This document shows positions 13,313 to 20,282 of a stretch of 21,302 bases of DNA, one piece after another. Under the pieces are notes generated by a model, which did not search any database, was not told the DNA's origin, and worked only from the letters and a program-made list of their open reading frames with translations. Each line of letters starts with the position of its first letter. The first letter of the stretch is position 1. Source of the stretch: Thermoplasmata archaeon (GTDB taxonomy: Archaea > Thermoplasmatota > Thermoplasmata > Lutacidiplasmatales > UBA184); the NCBI GenBank assembly GCA_021823085.1, contig JAKAPG010000004.1:1-21302 (forward strand), read 5' to 3'. Made by a program: the position numbers and the translations under genes.

Positions 13313-14740
13313 ATGGTCGACCTGCCCGATAAGCGCACGGCGTTCATGGACTGGTACCTCGCCGTCGTCGAGGGGGCCCGCCTCACCGACAAGCGCTACC
13401 CGGTGAAGGGGATGAACGTGTGGACCCCCTACGGGTTCCTAGCCCGTCGACGCCTCGACACGATCATGATCCGGGAGATCGAGGCGACCGGTTCGGTCCC
13501 GCTCGAGTTCCCGACCCTGATCCCCGAGACCGAGTTCCAGAAAGAGGCCGAACACATCAAGGGGTTCTCGACCGAGGTCTACTGGGTCACGAAAGGAGGG
13601 TCGACGCCCCTCGATGTACCGCTCCTCCTGCGCCCGACGAGCGAGACCGCGATGTACCCGGTATTCGCGATCTGGATCCGTTCCCACAAGGATCTCCCGC
13701 TGAACGTGTACCAAATCGTCAACACGTTCCGCTACGAGACGAAGACGACCCGGCCGTTCCTTCGGGTGCGCGAGATCCACTTCTTCGAGGAGCACACGTC
13801 CCAGGCGACCGAGGACCTCGCCACGGAGCGGGTCGCCTCGAACCTCGATGCGTTCGCTCGGATGGCTCGCGCGCTCTGCCTGCCCTACGCCGCGGTCCGC
13901 CGGCCCGACTGGGACAAGTTCGCGGGGGCGCACTACTCGATCGCTCTGGACATCCCCATCGGGGAGGCGCGCACGCTCCAGATCGGGAGCATCCACCACT
14001 ATCGCGAGAACTTCGCCCGACCGTACGAGATCCGCTACGAGGCTCCCGACGGGAGCCAGAAGTACGTCCACCAGACGACCTTCGGCCTCTCCGAACGCCT
14101 CCTCGGGGCGATCGTCGCGGTCCACGGCGACGCGAAGGGGGTCGCGTTCCCATCGTCGATCGCGCCCTACGAGGTCGTCGTCGTGCCGATCCCGGGAAAG
14201 GCGGGATCCGGGGATACGATTGCAGCGGCGAAGGCGGTGGCCGAGCGGCTCCGCGCGCGGGATCGAAGGGTTCACGTCGACCCGGGCGACGAACGACCCG
14301 GGGCGAAGTACTACCGCTGGGAACTCGCCGGGGTACCGCTGCGGATCGAGATCGGACCGCGGGAGCTCGAGCGCAAGGAGGTCTCGGCGGCGGACCGACT
14401 CGGGAAGAAGGCCTCGTTCCCGCTCGACCGACTCGAGGCCGAGGTCGATCGACGGCTGGCGCAGTACGATGAGGCCCTGTACGCGGCCGCGAATGCCCAG
14501 TTCCGTTCCGCCTTCGCGGTCGCCCTGACGGTCCACGACCTGGCGGCATCGAAGCACGTTCGGGTGGTGCCCTGGTGCGGTTCCGAAGAGTGCGGTCACC
14601 GGGTGGAGGAAGCGATCGACGGATCGCTGCTGGGCACCCCGGAAGGAGGGTTGCCCCTTCCGCTTCCGAAGCTCGAGAAGTGCATCACGTGCGACGCGAG
14701 CGAGGGCCTGCGCTGGGCCCTCGCCGGGCGACCGTTGTAG
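13313..14740 (+). CDS. proS: Prolyl-tRNA synthetase, archaeal/eukaryotic type
   Basis: The 475-residue class II synthetase charges tRNA-Pro. LLLRPTSETAMYPVFA is followed by motif 2, TFRYETKTTRPFLRVREIHF. TTFGLSERLLGAIVAVHGD is motif 3. The C-terminal zinc domain has WCGSEECG and KCITCDAS, supplying four cysteines. Lack of the bacterial editing insertion, the length and the zinc domain place it in the archaeal/eukaryotic form. The open frame extends 760 codons upstream through other genes; ATG 13313 is chosen by the conserved N-terminus and the upstream TATA box. Confidence 0.95.
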   Translation: MVDLPDKRTAFMDWYLAVVEGARLTDKRYPVKGMNVWTPYGFLARRRLDTIMIREIEATGSVPLEFPTLIPETEFQKEAEHIKGFSTEVYWVTKGGSTPLDVPLLLRPTSETAMYPVFAIWIRSHKDLPLNVYQIVNTFRYETKTTRPFLRVREIHFFEEHTSQATEDLATERVASNLDAFARMARALCLPYAAVRRPDWDKFAGAHYSIALDIPIGEARTLQIGSIHHYRENFARPYEIRYEAPDGSQKYVHQTTFGLSERLLGAIVAVHGDAKGVAFPSSIAPYEVVVVPIPGKAGSGDTIAAAKAVAERLRARDRRVHVDPGDERPGAKYYRWELAGVPLRIEIGPRELERKEVSAADRLGKKASFPLDRLEAEVDRRLAQYDEALYAAANAQFRSAFAVALTVHDLAASKHVRVVPWCGSEECGHRVEEAIDGSLLGTPEGGLPLPLPKLEKCITCDASEGLRWALAGRPL

Positions 14741-14772
14741 TCGCCGGTGCCGGACCTGACCGAACCGACGCC

Positions 14773-15039
14773 CTAGTGGGGCGGTAGTTCCGCGGGGGGT
14801 GGCGGGTTGGGCATCATCAGCCACATACCCGCGAGGCCGAACAGCACGAGCGTGATCACCACCGCGTAGACACCGTTGTCGATCCATACGCCGAAGGAAA
14901 GGCCCCACCAGACGTAGAACACAGCTCCCAGGATGAGCAGGCAGGCGAACCCCCAGAACGCGACCCGCCGAGGCACCGACATCTGGGAGATCGACCGTGT
15001 CGTCGAGCCGACGTCAACCATCTCCTCGTCGGACTGCAT
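14773..15039 (-). CDS. Small membrane protein, two helices, unknown function
   Basis: The 88-residue product has two hydrophobic stretches: FWGFACLLILGAVFYVWWG, and a second from VYAVVITLVLF through the WLMM segment. The N-terminus is polar and acidic (QSDEEMVDV) and the C-terminus is proline-rich (PNPPPPAELPPH). ATG 15039 was preferred over the ATG at 15117 because a TATA-like box is centred about 30 bases before it. It is convergent with proS and divergent from the methyltransferase. I do not recognise a family. Confidence 0.65.
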   Translation of the reverse strand: MQSDEEMVDVGSTTRSISQMSVPRRVAFWGFACLLILGAVFYVWWGLSFGVWIDNGVYAVVITLVLFGLAGMWLMMPNPPPPAELPPH

Positions 15040-15065
15040 GGGGGCCGGGCGAGCCGACGAACGCG

Positions 15066-15073
15066 ACTTAACA
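15066..15073 (-). promoter_or_regulatory. TATA-like box of the small membrane protein gene
   Basis: The minus strand reads TGTTAAGT, centred 30 bases before the ATG at 15039. It supports the shorter start and a very short leader. Confidence 0.4.
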
Positions 15074-15139
15074 CTTACGCCCGGCCGGAGCTTGCCGGAT
15101 GGTCGAGGCACGCCCACGCTCGCGCCACGGGCGCCCTAG

Positions 15140-15147
15140 CCTTATGC
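15140..15147 (+). promoter_or_regulatory. TATA-like box of the menG-like gene
   Basis: CCTTATGC is centred about 25 bases before ATG 15168, consistent with a leaderless start there. It includes the ATG at 15144, an alternative but less likely start for the same frame. Confidence 0.4.
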
Positions 15148-15167
15148 CGCCCCTCCGCGGTGGCCGT

Positions 15168-15992
15168 ATGAGTAGGATGACGGCGACAAGCCCCGACGGC
15201 TCTCCGTTTCCCCGACGCGGCGAGCCGGGGTTCGAACGAGACGTTCGCCGGATGTTCACCCACATCGCCGAAGGGTACGACGGCTTCGATCACCTCGCGT
15301 CGATGGGCAACGACTTCCTCTGGCGCCCTCGGGCGCTGTGGGATCTCGATCGTTTCCGCGCGAGAGACCCGCTCGAGCGTGCGCTCGACATCGGTTGCGG
15401 CACGGGCGACCTTGCGATCCTCGTACAGCGTCACTTCCCCCGCGCGTCGGTCACGGCGGTCGACTTCACGAATGCGATGCTCGCCCGGATGCGTCGGCGG
15501 CACGCGCGTTCACCCGAGCTCCCCCGGATCGCGCTCGCGCGGGCCACCGGGCTACGCCTGCCGTTCGCCGACGGCACGTTCGACCTGATCACGAACGCTT
15601 TCGTTCTCAGGAACTTCGCCGACATCCCGCGGGCGCTCGCCGAGATGCGACGTGTCCTGCGCCCGGGAGGCGTCTCGCTCACGCTGGAGATCACCGAGCC
15701 CACGTCGCCGATGTTCCGCCGACTCTTTCATGCCTACTTCGATCGGGTCGTCCCCTGGATGGGCGCGGCGGCCGGTAGTGCCGGACCCTACCGATACCTT
15801 CCGGAATCGCTGCGCGCGCTCCCTCCCCGCGGTGCCCTCGTATCGTCGCTGCGCGCGGCGGGGTTCCAGCGAGTCGAAACCCACCCTCAGTCGATGGGGA
15901 TCGTGACGACCTTCCTCGCCCAGGTGGCGGCCTCGACCGGAGAGAAGGCCCAAGCCCTTAATTCCCCGGTCGGGAAACGGGAGCCGGGATGA
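15168..15992 (+). CDS. menG: UbiE/MenG-type quinone methyltransferase
   Basis: The 274-residue SAM-dependent methyltransferase resembles demethylmenaquinone methyltransferase. FTHIAEGYDGFDHLASMG near the N-terminus matches the UbiE/MenG motif. RALDIGCGTGD at 71-81 is the SAM loop. NAFVLRNFADIPRALAEM and RVLRPGGVSLTLEI are also typical, as is a late GIVTTFLA. It would complete menaquinone for a membrane respiratory chain. The start is ATG 15168, judged by the TATA box; ATG 15177 is also possible. The stop overlaps the next gene as ATGA. Other quinone genes are absent from the window, so the exact quinone is not known. Confidence 0.86.
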   Translation: MSRMTATSPDGSPFPRRGEPGFERDVRRMFTHIAEGYDGFDHLASMGNDFLWRPRALWDLDRFRARDPLERALDIGCGTGDLAILVQRHFPRASVTAVDFTNAMLARMRRRHARSPELPRIALARATGLRLPFADGTFDLITNAFVLRNFADIPRALAEMRRVLRPGGVSLTLEITEPTSPMFRRLFHAYFDRVVPWMGAAAGSAGPYRYLPESLRALPPRGALVSSLRAAGFQRVETHPQSMGIVTTFLAQVAASTGEKAQALNSPVGKREPG

Positions 15993-17113
15993 CCGGCGCG
16001 CCCTTCGAGCCGTTCCGATACGCGCACGATCGCTTCGGCGAGATCGCCTGGATGTGCCAGAACACGAACCACCTGGTGCCCCGCGAAGCGGTCGAGCCGG
16101 CGATGCTGGAGGCGATCCGCGAGCGCCGCTACACGATGTACCCTCCGGGGAAGGGCGATCCCGAGCTGCTCGACCTCGTACGGAGGGACTTCGGACTGGC
16201 GCCCGCCGACCCGGTGATCCTGACGGCGGGGGGCACCGAATCGCTCTACATGCTCGAGCGGGCCCTGTTCCGTGCCGGGGACGAACTGATCAGCTCGGAC
16301 CCGGGCTACCCGATCATCCACCGATTTGCGGAGCTCTCGGGCGCCGTCGTTCGAGCGTCCCCGGTCTACGCTCCGCCATACCGGCTCGCGATCGAACAGG
16401 TGAAGGAAGCGATCGGCCCCAAGACCCGGATGATCCTCCTCATCGATCCGCTCAATCCGCTCGGCTCGGGGTACTCTCGGGAAGAGGTCCGAGCGTTCGC
16501 CGAGCTCGCCCACGACCATCATCTCTACCTGCTGAACGACGTCACGTACCGAGACTTTCCCGAGCACCACACACTCGCCCGGGAGTTCGCGCCCGAGCAA
16601 ACGATCACCGTCTGGTCGGTTTCGAAGAACTGCGGTCTCGCCGGTATGCGGCTCGGCGGCCTCCTGGCCACGCCCGATCTCGCGAGCGCCATCGGCCGGT
16701 TTCACACGAACGATCTGGGAGTGGACGTCGTGGCCCAGTGGGCCGCTCGTTCGGCCCTCCTCACGAAATCGAGCTGGCTGCCCGCCGTGCGCCGCCAGAC
16801 ACGCGAGAACGAGGCACGGATTCGGGATGTCGTCGCCCGGGTCGGAGGAACGGCGCTCCCTCTGTTCCCGGGAGCCGCCAACATGCTCGCGATCGACATC
16901 GCGGACACGGGAATCGCTCCCGAGAGGCTCCAAGAAGAGATGCTCCGGCGCGACGGGGTATTCGTCCGGTCGGGCGCCTACGTCTCCCCGAAGTTCGGTC
17001 ACCGATTCGTCCGGGTATCGTACTCGAACCCGCCGTCGGACATCGAACGATTCGCTCGCTCGTTCCCGGCCGCAGTGGCGCGGCTGCGCGCCCCGGGGGC
17101 CGGGGCGTCCTAG
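15989..17113 (+). CDS. PLP-dependent aminotransferase, class I/II
   Basis: The 374-residue fold-type I enzyme has the PLP-lysine motif WSVSKNCGLAGMRLGG with Lys213. LTAGGTESLYMLERALF is the phosphate-binding region, and IDPLNPLGSGYS with LLNDVTYRDF surrounds the cofactor Asn and Asp. The C-terminal HRFVRVSYSNP contains the substrate-carboxylate Arg. This fits the aspartate/histidinol-phosphate aminotransferase group, but the substrate cannot be assigned. Its ATG overlaps the menG stop by four bases, so the two are coupled. The stop shares a CTAG with the convergent tRNA-modification gene. Confidence 0.88.
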   Translation: MTGAPFEPFRYAHDRFGEIAWMCQNTNHLVPREAVEPAMLEAIRERRYTMYPPGKGDPELLDLVRRDFGLAPADPVILTAGGTESLYMLERALFRAGDELISSDPGYPIIHRFAELSGAVVRASPVYAPPYRLAIEQVKEAIGPKTRMILLIDPLNPLGSGYSREEVRAFAELAHDHHLYLLNDVTYRDFPEHHTLAREFAPEQTITVWSVSKNCGLAGMRLGGLLATPDLASAIGRFHTNDLGVDVVAQWAARSALLTKSSWLPAVRRQTRENEARIRDVVARVGGTALPLFPGAANMLAIDIADTGIAPERLQEEMLRRDGVFVRSGAYVSPKFGHRFVRVSYSNPPSDIERFARSFPAAVARLRAPGAGAS

Positions 17114-17976
17114 GACCGCTGGGCCACCCAGGCGTCCACCACCACGTGGCGTCGGCCGGGTCCGTACGGTTTCACGATGCGAGATCGCACGGGCTCGGCG
17201 CGGATCGCTCCCGCGGCGAGGAACCGTTCGGCGACCTCGCGCTCTCCGTCGTAGAGCGCCCTGCGCGTCTCCTCGGTCCGGTGAAGATGGATCCAGGCAC
17301 CGCTGGGCCGCGCCAAGGCGAGGGCGCGGGGGATCCAGCCTTCGGAGGTAGGGAGATAGCCGAGGATCAACCGATCGAACCGGCCCCCCGACAGCGAGAT
17401 TCGCCGGTTGTCGCCCAGGTGCGTTTCGATCGGGATCCGGTCGCGGTACGGCGCGAGATTCTGCTCGAGGAACGGGAACGCGTCCGGGTTCTTCTCGACG
17501 GCCACCAATCGGGCCGGGTCAGCACGGGCGGCGATCGGGACCGAGAAGTACCCGATGCCCGCGAAAAGATCGCCCACGACCTCCCCGGGTCGAACGAGGC
17601 CGGCGATGCGGTGCCGCTCGGTACGGTTGCCGGTCGCGAACATCGTGCGGGCCGCGTCGAAGCGGTAGCGCAGGCCGTGCTCGACGACCTCGGTCGTCGT
17701 TTCGGTACCGGCGAGCACGCGGACCCTCGGCCGACGCAGCTCGCCGTCGACCGGCCCCTCTCGCGCGACGACCGTTTCGACCCCGAGGACGCGCTGCCAG
17801 GCAAGGCCAATCTCCCGGTCGTGACCGGTGATGTCGCCCGGTAGCCGCACCAGAAGGACGCGGCCCATCCGGTGGTAGCCGTCGGGCAGGCGAGACGCTA
17901 CCGCGGCGCCCGCGGAACGCGCCACGATCGCACGCACCCGCTCGGCCGGCGGGGAGCGCTCTCGGCGCGCGGTCAT
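17110..17976 (-). CDS. taw2: Trm5/TYW2-family tRNA enzyme, probably Taw2
   Basis: The 288-residue SAM-binding protein has MFATGNRTERHRI and GDLFAGIGYFSVPIAARA (SAM loop), then VAVEKNPDAFPFLEQNL. The catalytic-site segment reads LILGYLPTSEGW. In Trm5 the matching position is Asn in an N-L-P motif, whereas TYW2-type enzymes have Gly, so transfer of 3-amino-3-carboxypropyl to the modified G37 of tRNA-Phe (wyosine pathway) is more likely than m1G37 methylation. The open frame continues far upstream through trmB-like and aspartase genes; ATG 17976 lies 17 bases after the regulator stop. The family is clear; the TYW2-versus-Trm5 choice rests on one motif. Confidence 0.78.
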   Translation of the reverse strand: MTARRERSPPAERVRAIVARSAGAAVASRLPDGYHRMGRVLLVRLPGDITGHDREIGLAWQRVLGVETVVAREGPVDGELRRPRVRVLAGTETTTEVVEHGLRYRFDAARTMFATGNRTERHRIAGLVRPGEVVGDLFAGIGYFSVPIAARADPARLVAVEKNPDAFPFLEQNLAPYRDRIPIETHLGDNRRISLSGGRFDRLILGYLPTSEGWIPRALALARPSGAWIHLHRTEETRRALYDGEREVAERFLAAGAIRAEPVRSRIVKPYGPGRRHVVVDAWVAQRS

Positions 17977-17993
17977 GACGGAGGGCTCTGTGC

Positions 17994-18755
17994 TCAGGGC
18001 GGCGGAGGGGTCTCGGGCTCTCGGTCGAGGAGGATCTCCAGGAACTGCTGGAGGTGGGCCGTCAGGATCGGGTTGTCGGTGAACCCGCACGCCTCGAGGC
18101 CGGGCGCTGCGAGCAACGCGTGCTGGTCGTCGGCGAGGACCTCGGTCGCCATCAAATTCTCCCGACTGACGTACTGGACTCCCTCGGGGATCCGCTGAAG
18201 GGGCGCGGTGACGAACGTGACCGCGACGCCGCGCTTCAGCGCGTGCTGGACCTTCTTTTCGAGCTCGTCCCGGATCTCCGCGAGCCGCGGGGTCGTCAGG
18301 ATGAACGAGCGGGTCGACTGGTCGAGCAGCTCGGTGATCTTCGCCAGAACCTTGTCCCGGCCGCTGAGCAGGTAGACCAGTTGCGGCTCGCCGTGCTCGG
18401 CGACCTCGCGATGCAGATCCGCGAGCGCCTCGAAAACTTCCTGGATCGCCCCCTTGAGGTTCTCGGCGACGTCCAGCGGAGGGGTCGGCCGAAAGAGGAT
18501 GGGTTTGCCCCCGGTCGCCTTCGCGTAGCCCTTCCCGGCGAGGGACTCCAGGACCTTGTACGCGCTCGTCCGCGGGATCCCTGCCGCCTGAGCGATCGCG
18601 GTGGCGTCGCCGAGGCCCCGGCCGACCAACGCGATGTACGCTCTCGCCTCGTACTGGGTCAGACCGACGCGACCCAGGATCTCCGCGGAGTGTCGGAACT
18701 CCTCCGACGACTGGTTGGCGAGCATGGCCCTTCCCGGGCTGGTCGAGGTCACCAT
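17994..18755 (-). CDS. TrmB-family transcriptional regulator
   Basis: The 253-residue protein has an N-terminal winged helix-turn-helix (about 22-95): LGRVGLTQYEARAYIALV, then AGIPRTSAYKVLESLAGKG as recognition helix. The C-terminal part (about 120-210), with YLLSGRDKVLAKI and FILTTPRLAEIR, resembles the effector domain of short TrmB proteins. TrmB members sense sugars or other metabolites in archaea; the ligand is unknown here. ATG 18755 sits about 29 bases after a TATA-like box, while an ATG at residue 11 is an alternative. It lies between aspartase and the tRNA enzyme, with gaps of 27 and 17 bases, and might control aspartase. Confidence 0.85.
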   Translation of the reverse strand: MVTSTSPGRAMLANQSSEEFRHSAEILGRVGLTQYEARAYIALVGRGLGDATAIAQAAGIPRTSAYKVLESLAGKGYAKATGGKPILFRPTPPLDVAENLKGAIQEVFEALADLHREVAEHGEPQLVYLLSGRDKVLAKITELLDQSTRSFILTTPRLAEIRDELEKKVQHALKRGVAVTFVTAPLQRIPEGVQYVSRENLMATEVLADDQHALLAAPGLEACGFTDNPILTAHLQQFLEILLDREPETPPPP

Positions 18756-18779
18756 CGGCGCAGGTGAGGAAACGGGGGC

Positions 18780-18787
18780 CTCTTAAG
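18780..18787 (-). promoter_or_regulatory. TATA-like box of the TrmB-family gene
   Basis: The minus strand reads CTTAAGAG, centred about 29 bases before ATG 18755. It contains the TAA stop codon of the aspartase gene, so the regulator may be transcribed separately from aspartase. Confidence 0.45.
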
Positions 18788-20183
18788 GAACGGGGACGGT
18801 GAGCTTCAGGAGGGCCGCCCTCCCGAGGAGCGACTCCGCCTCGTTCTCGGTGAGGAGACCCTGTTCGACGGCGAGGGCCCGCACCGGTCGGCCCGTCTTC
18901 TCGGCCGCGTGAACGAGCTCGGCGACCTTGAGGTAGCCCAGGCGGGGGGTCAGCACCGTCGCGAGGGCTCCGGAACTGAGGAGGTGGCGCTCGAGTTGCT
19001 CGCGGTTCGGCTCGATGCCGTCGACGCACGTTCGAGCGAAGACCGGAAGGTAGCGGGTCAGCAGCTCGATCGAGCTCAAGACCTCGAAGGCGGCGAGCGG
19101 CATCATGACGTTGATCTCAAGCTGGCCGGCCTGGGTGGCCAGCCCCACGGCGGCATCGGTTCCTACCACGTGAAAGGCGAGCATGGCCAGGCATTCGGCG
19201 GCCGACGGGTTGACCTTCGCCGGCATGATCGACGAGCCCGGCTGGATCTCGGGCACGCGGATCTCATCGAGGCCGGTGTTCGGTCCGCTGGAGAGGAGGC
19301 GGAGGTCGTTCGAGATTCGAACGAGCTCGAGCGCGAGCAGCCTGAGCCATCCCGAGGCCGAGGCGAGGGGCCATCGGCTCTGCATCGTCTCGAACGGATC
19401 GCGCGCGACTCGGAGCGGGAGCCCGACGAGCGAGGCGTAGTGGGCGACGGCCTTGGCACGGAACCCCTCCACCGAGTTGATCCCGGTGCCGACCGCGCTT
19501 CCGCCGAGCGGGACCTCCAAGAGCGCGCGCTCGACGGGAGGCAGCGCTTCGACCAGGCGCTCGAGGACGGTCGCATAGGCGCCGAACTCCTGCCCCAAGG
19601 TCACGGGCATCGCATCCTTGAGGTGGGTCCGCCCGGCCTTCGGAAGGCCGGCGAACTCCGCTCCCTTGCGCCGAAAGCTCGCGATGAGCGTGGAGAGAGC
19701 CGATCGAAGTTCCTGGAACGCGAGGAGCGCCGCGACCTGGGCGGCGGTGGGGAATGTGTCGTTGGTCGACTGACCCCGGTTCGGATGGTCGTTGGGGCTC
19801 ACTTCGGAATACGTGCCCCGAGGGAGACCGAGGATCTCGAGCGCCCGGTTCGCGAGCACCTCGTTGACGTTCATGTGGAAGCTCGTTCCGGCCCCGGCCT
19901 GGAAGACGTCAACCGGGAACTCGCGGTCGAACCTCCCTTGGGCCATCTCCTCGGCCGCCTGGGCGATCGCCCGCCCGCGTCGCTCGTCGATCCCGCCGAG
20001 TTCGAGGTTGGCCCGGACGGCGGCGAGCTTGAGGTGGGCGTAGGCTCGAATCAGGTGGACCGATTCGGTCCAGCCGCTCACGGGGAAGTTGTCCCGGGCT
20101 CGGAGCGTCTGGATTCCCCAGTAGACGTCGCCCGGGACCTCCCGCGTTCCGAGGGAGTCCTTCTCCGGGCGCGAGCCGACCAT
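18783..20183 (-). CDS. aspA: Aspartate ammonia-lyase (aspartase), fumarase superfamily
   Basis: The 466-residue enzyme reversibly deaminates aspartate to fumarate. Order of motifs: GTREVPGDVYWGIQTLRA, FPVDVFQAGAGTSFHMN, QSTNDTFPTA, GRTHLKDAMPVTLGQE, NDLRLLSSGPNTGL, and the lyase signature GSSIMPAKVNP. Three places favour aspartase over class II fumarase: GAGTS (fumarase GSGTQ), STND (fumarase SSND), and MPAKVNP (fumarase MPGKVNP). The GTG at 20195 gives a four-residue longer protein; ATG 20183 was preferred as it has GGGA about seven bases upstream and suits the TATA distance. Together with glutamate dehydrogenase it fits amino-acid catabolism. Biochemical specificity is inferred from motifs only. 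Confidence 0.84.
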   Translation of the reverse strand: MVGSRPEKDSLGTREVPGDVYWGIQTLRARDNFPVSGWTESVHLIRAYAHLKLAAVRANLELGGIDERRGRAIAQAAEEMAQGRFDREFPVDVFQAGAGTSFHMNVNEVLANRALEILGLPRGTYSEVSPNDHPNRGQSTNDTFPTAAQVAALLAFQELRSALSTLIASFRRKGAEFAGLPKAGRTHLKDAMPVTLGQEFGAYATVLERLVEALPPVERALLEVPLGGSAVGTGINSVEGFRAKAVAHYASLVGLPLRVARDPFETMQSRWPLASASGWLRLLALELVRISNDLRLLSSGPNTGLDEIRVPEIQPGSSIMPAKVNPSAAECLAMLAFHVVGTDAAVGLATQAGQLEINVMMPLAAFEVLSSIELLTRYLPVFARTCVDGIEPNREQLERHLLSSGALATVLTPRLGYLKVAELVHAAEKTGRPVRALAVEQGLLTENEAESLLGRAALLKLTVPVP

Positions 20184-20214
20184 CGCCGTTCCCACAGAGT
20201 GCTACTCGGCAAGG

Positions 20215-20223
20215 GATTTTACG
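20215..20223. promoter_or_regulatory. AT-rich element in the aspA/DUF1614 divergent region
   Basis: GATTTTACG on the plus strand (GTAAAATC on the minus) is the only AT island in 20184-20282. On the minus strand its centre is 36 bases before ATG 20183 and 24 before GTG 20195. On the plus strand it lies about 64 bases before the DUF1614-like gene, which would give that mRNA a leader holding its GGGAGGAG ribosome binding site. It may serve either or both. Confidence 0.4.
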
Positions 20224-20282
20224 TGGTCCCCTGCTCCCGGCTCACCCCCCTTCCCCACGGAACGGGAGGAGAAGCTTTCGCG

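Noticed and set aside
16054..17844. A 596-codon plus-strand frame
   Set aside because: It crosses the aminotransferase and the convergent taw2 gene; it is Arg/Pro-rich without domains.
17977..19029. A 351-codon extension of the taw2 frame
   Set aside because: It covers the TrmB-family gene and part of aspA in another frame, both of which have clear family motifs.
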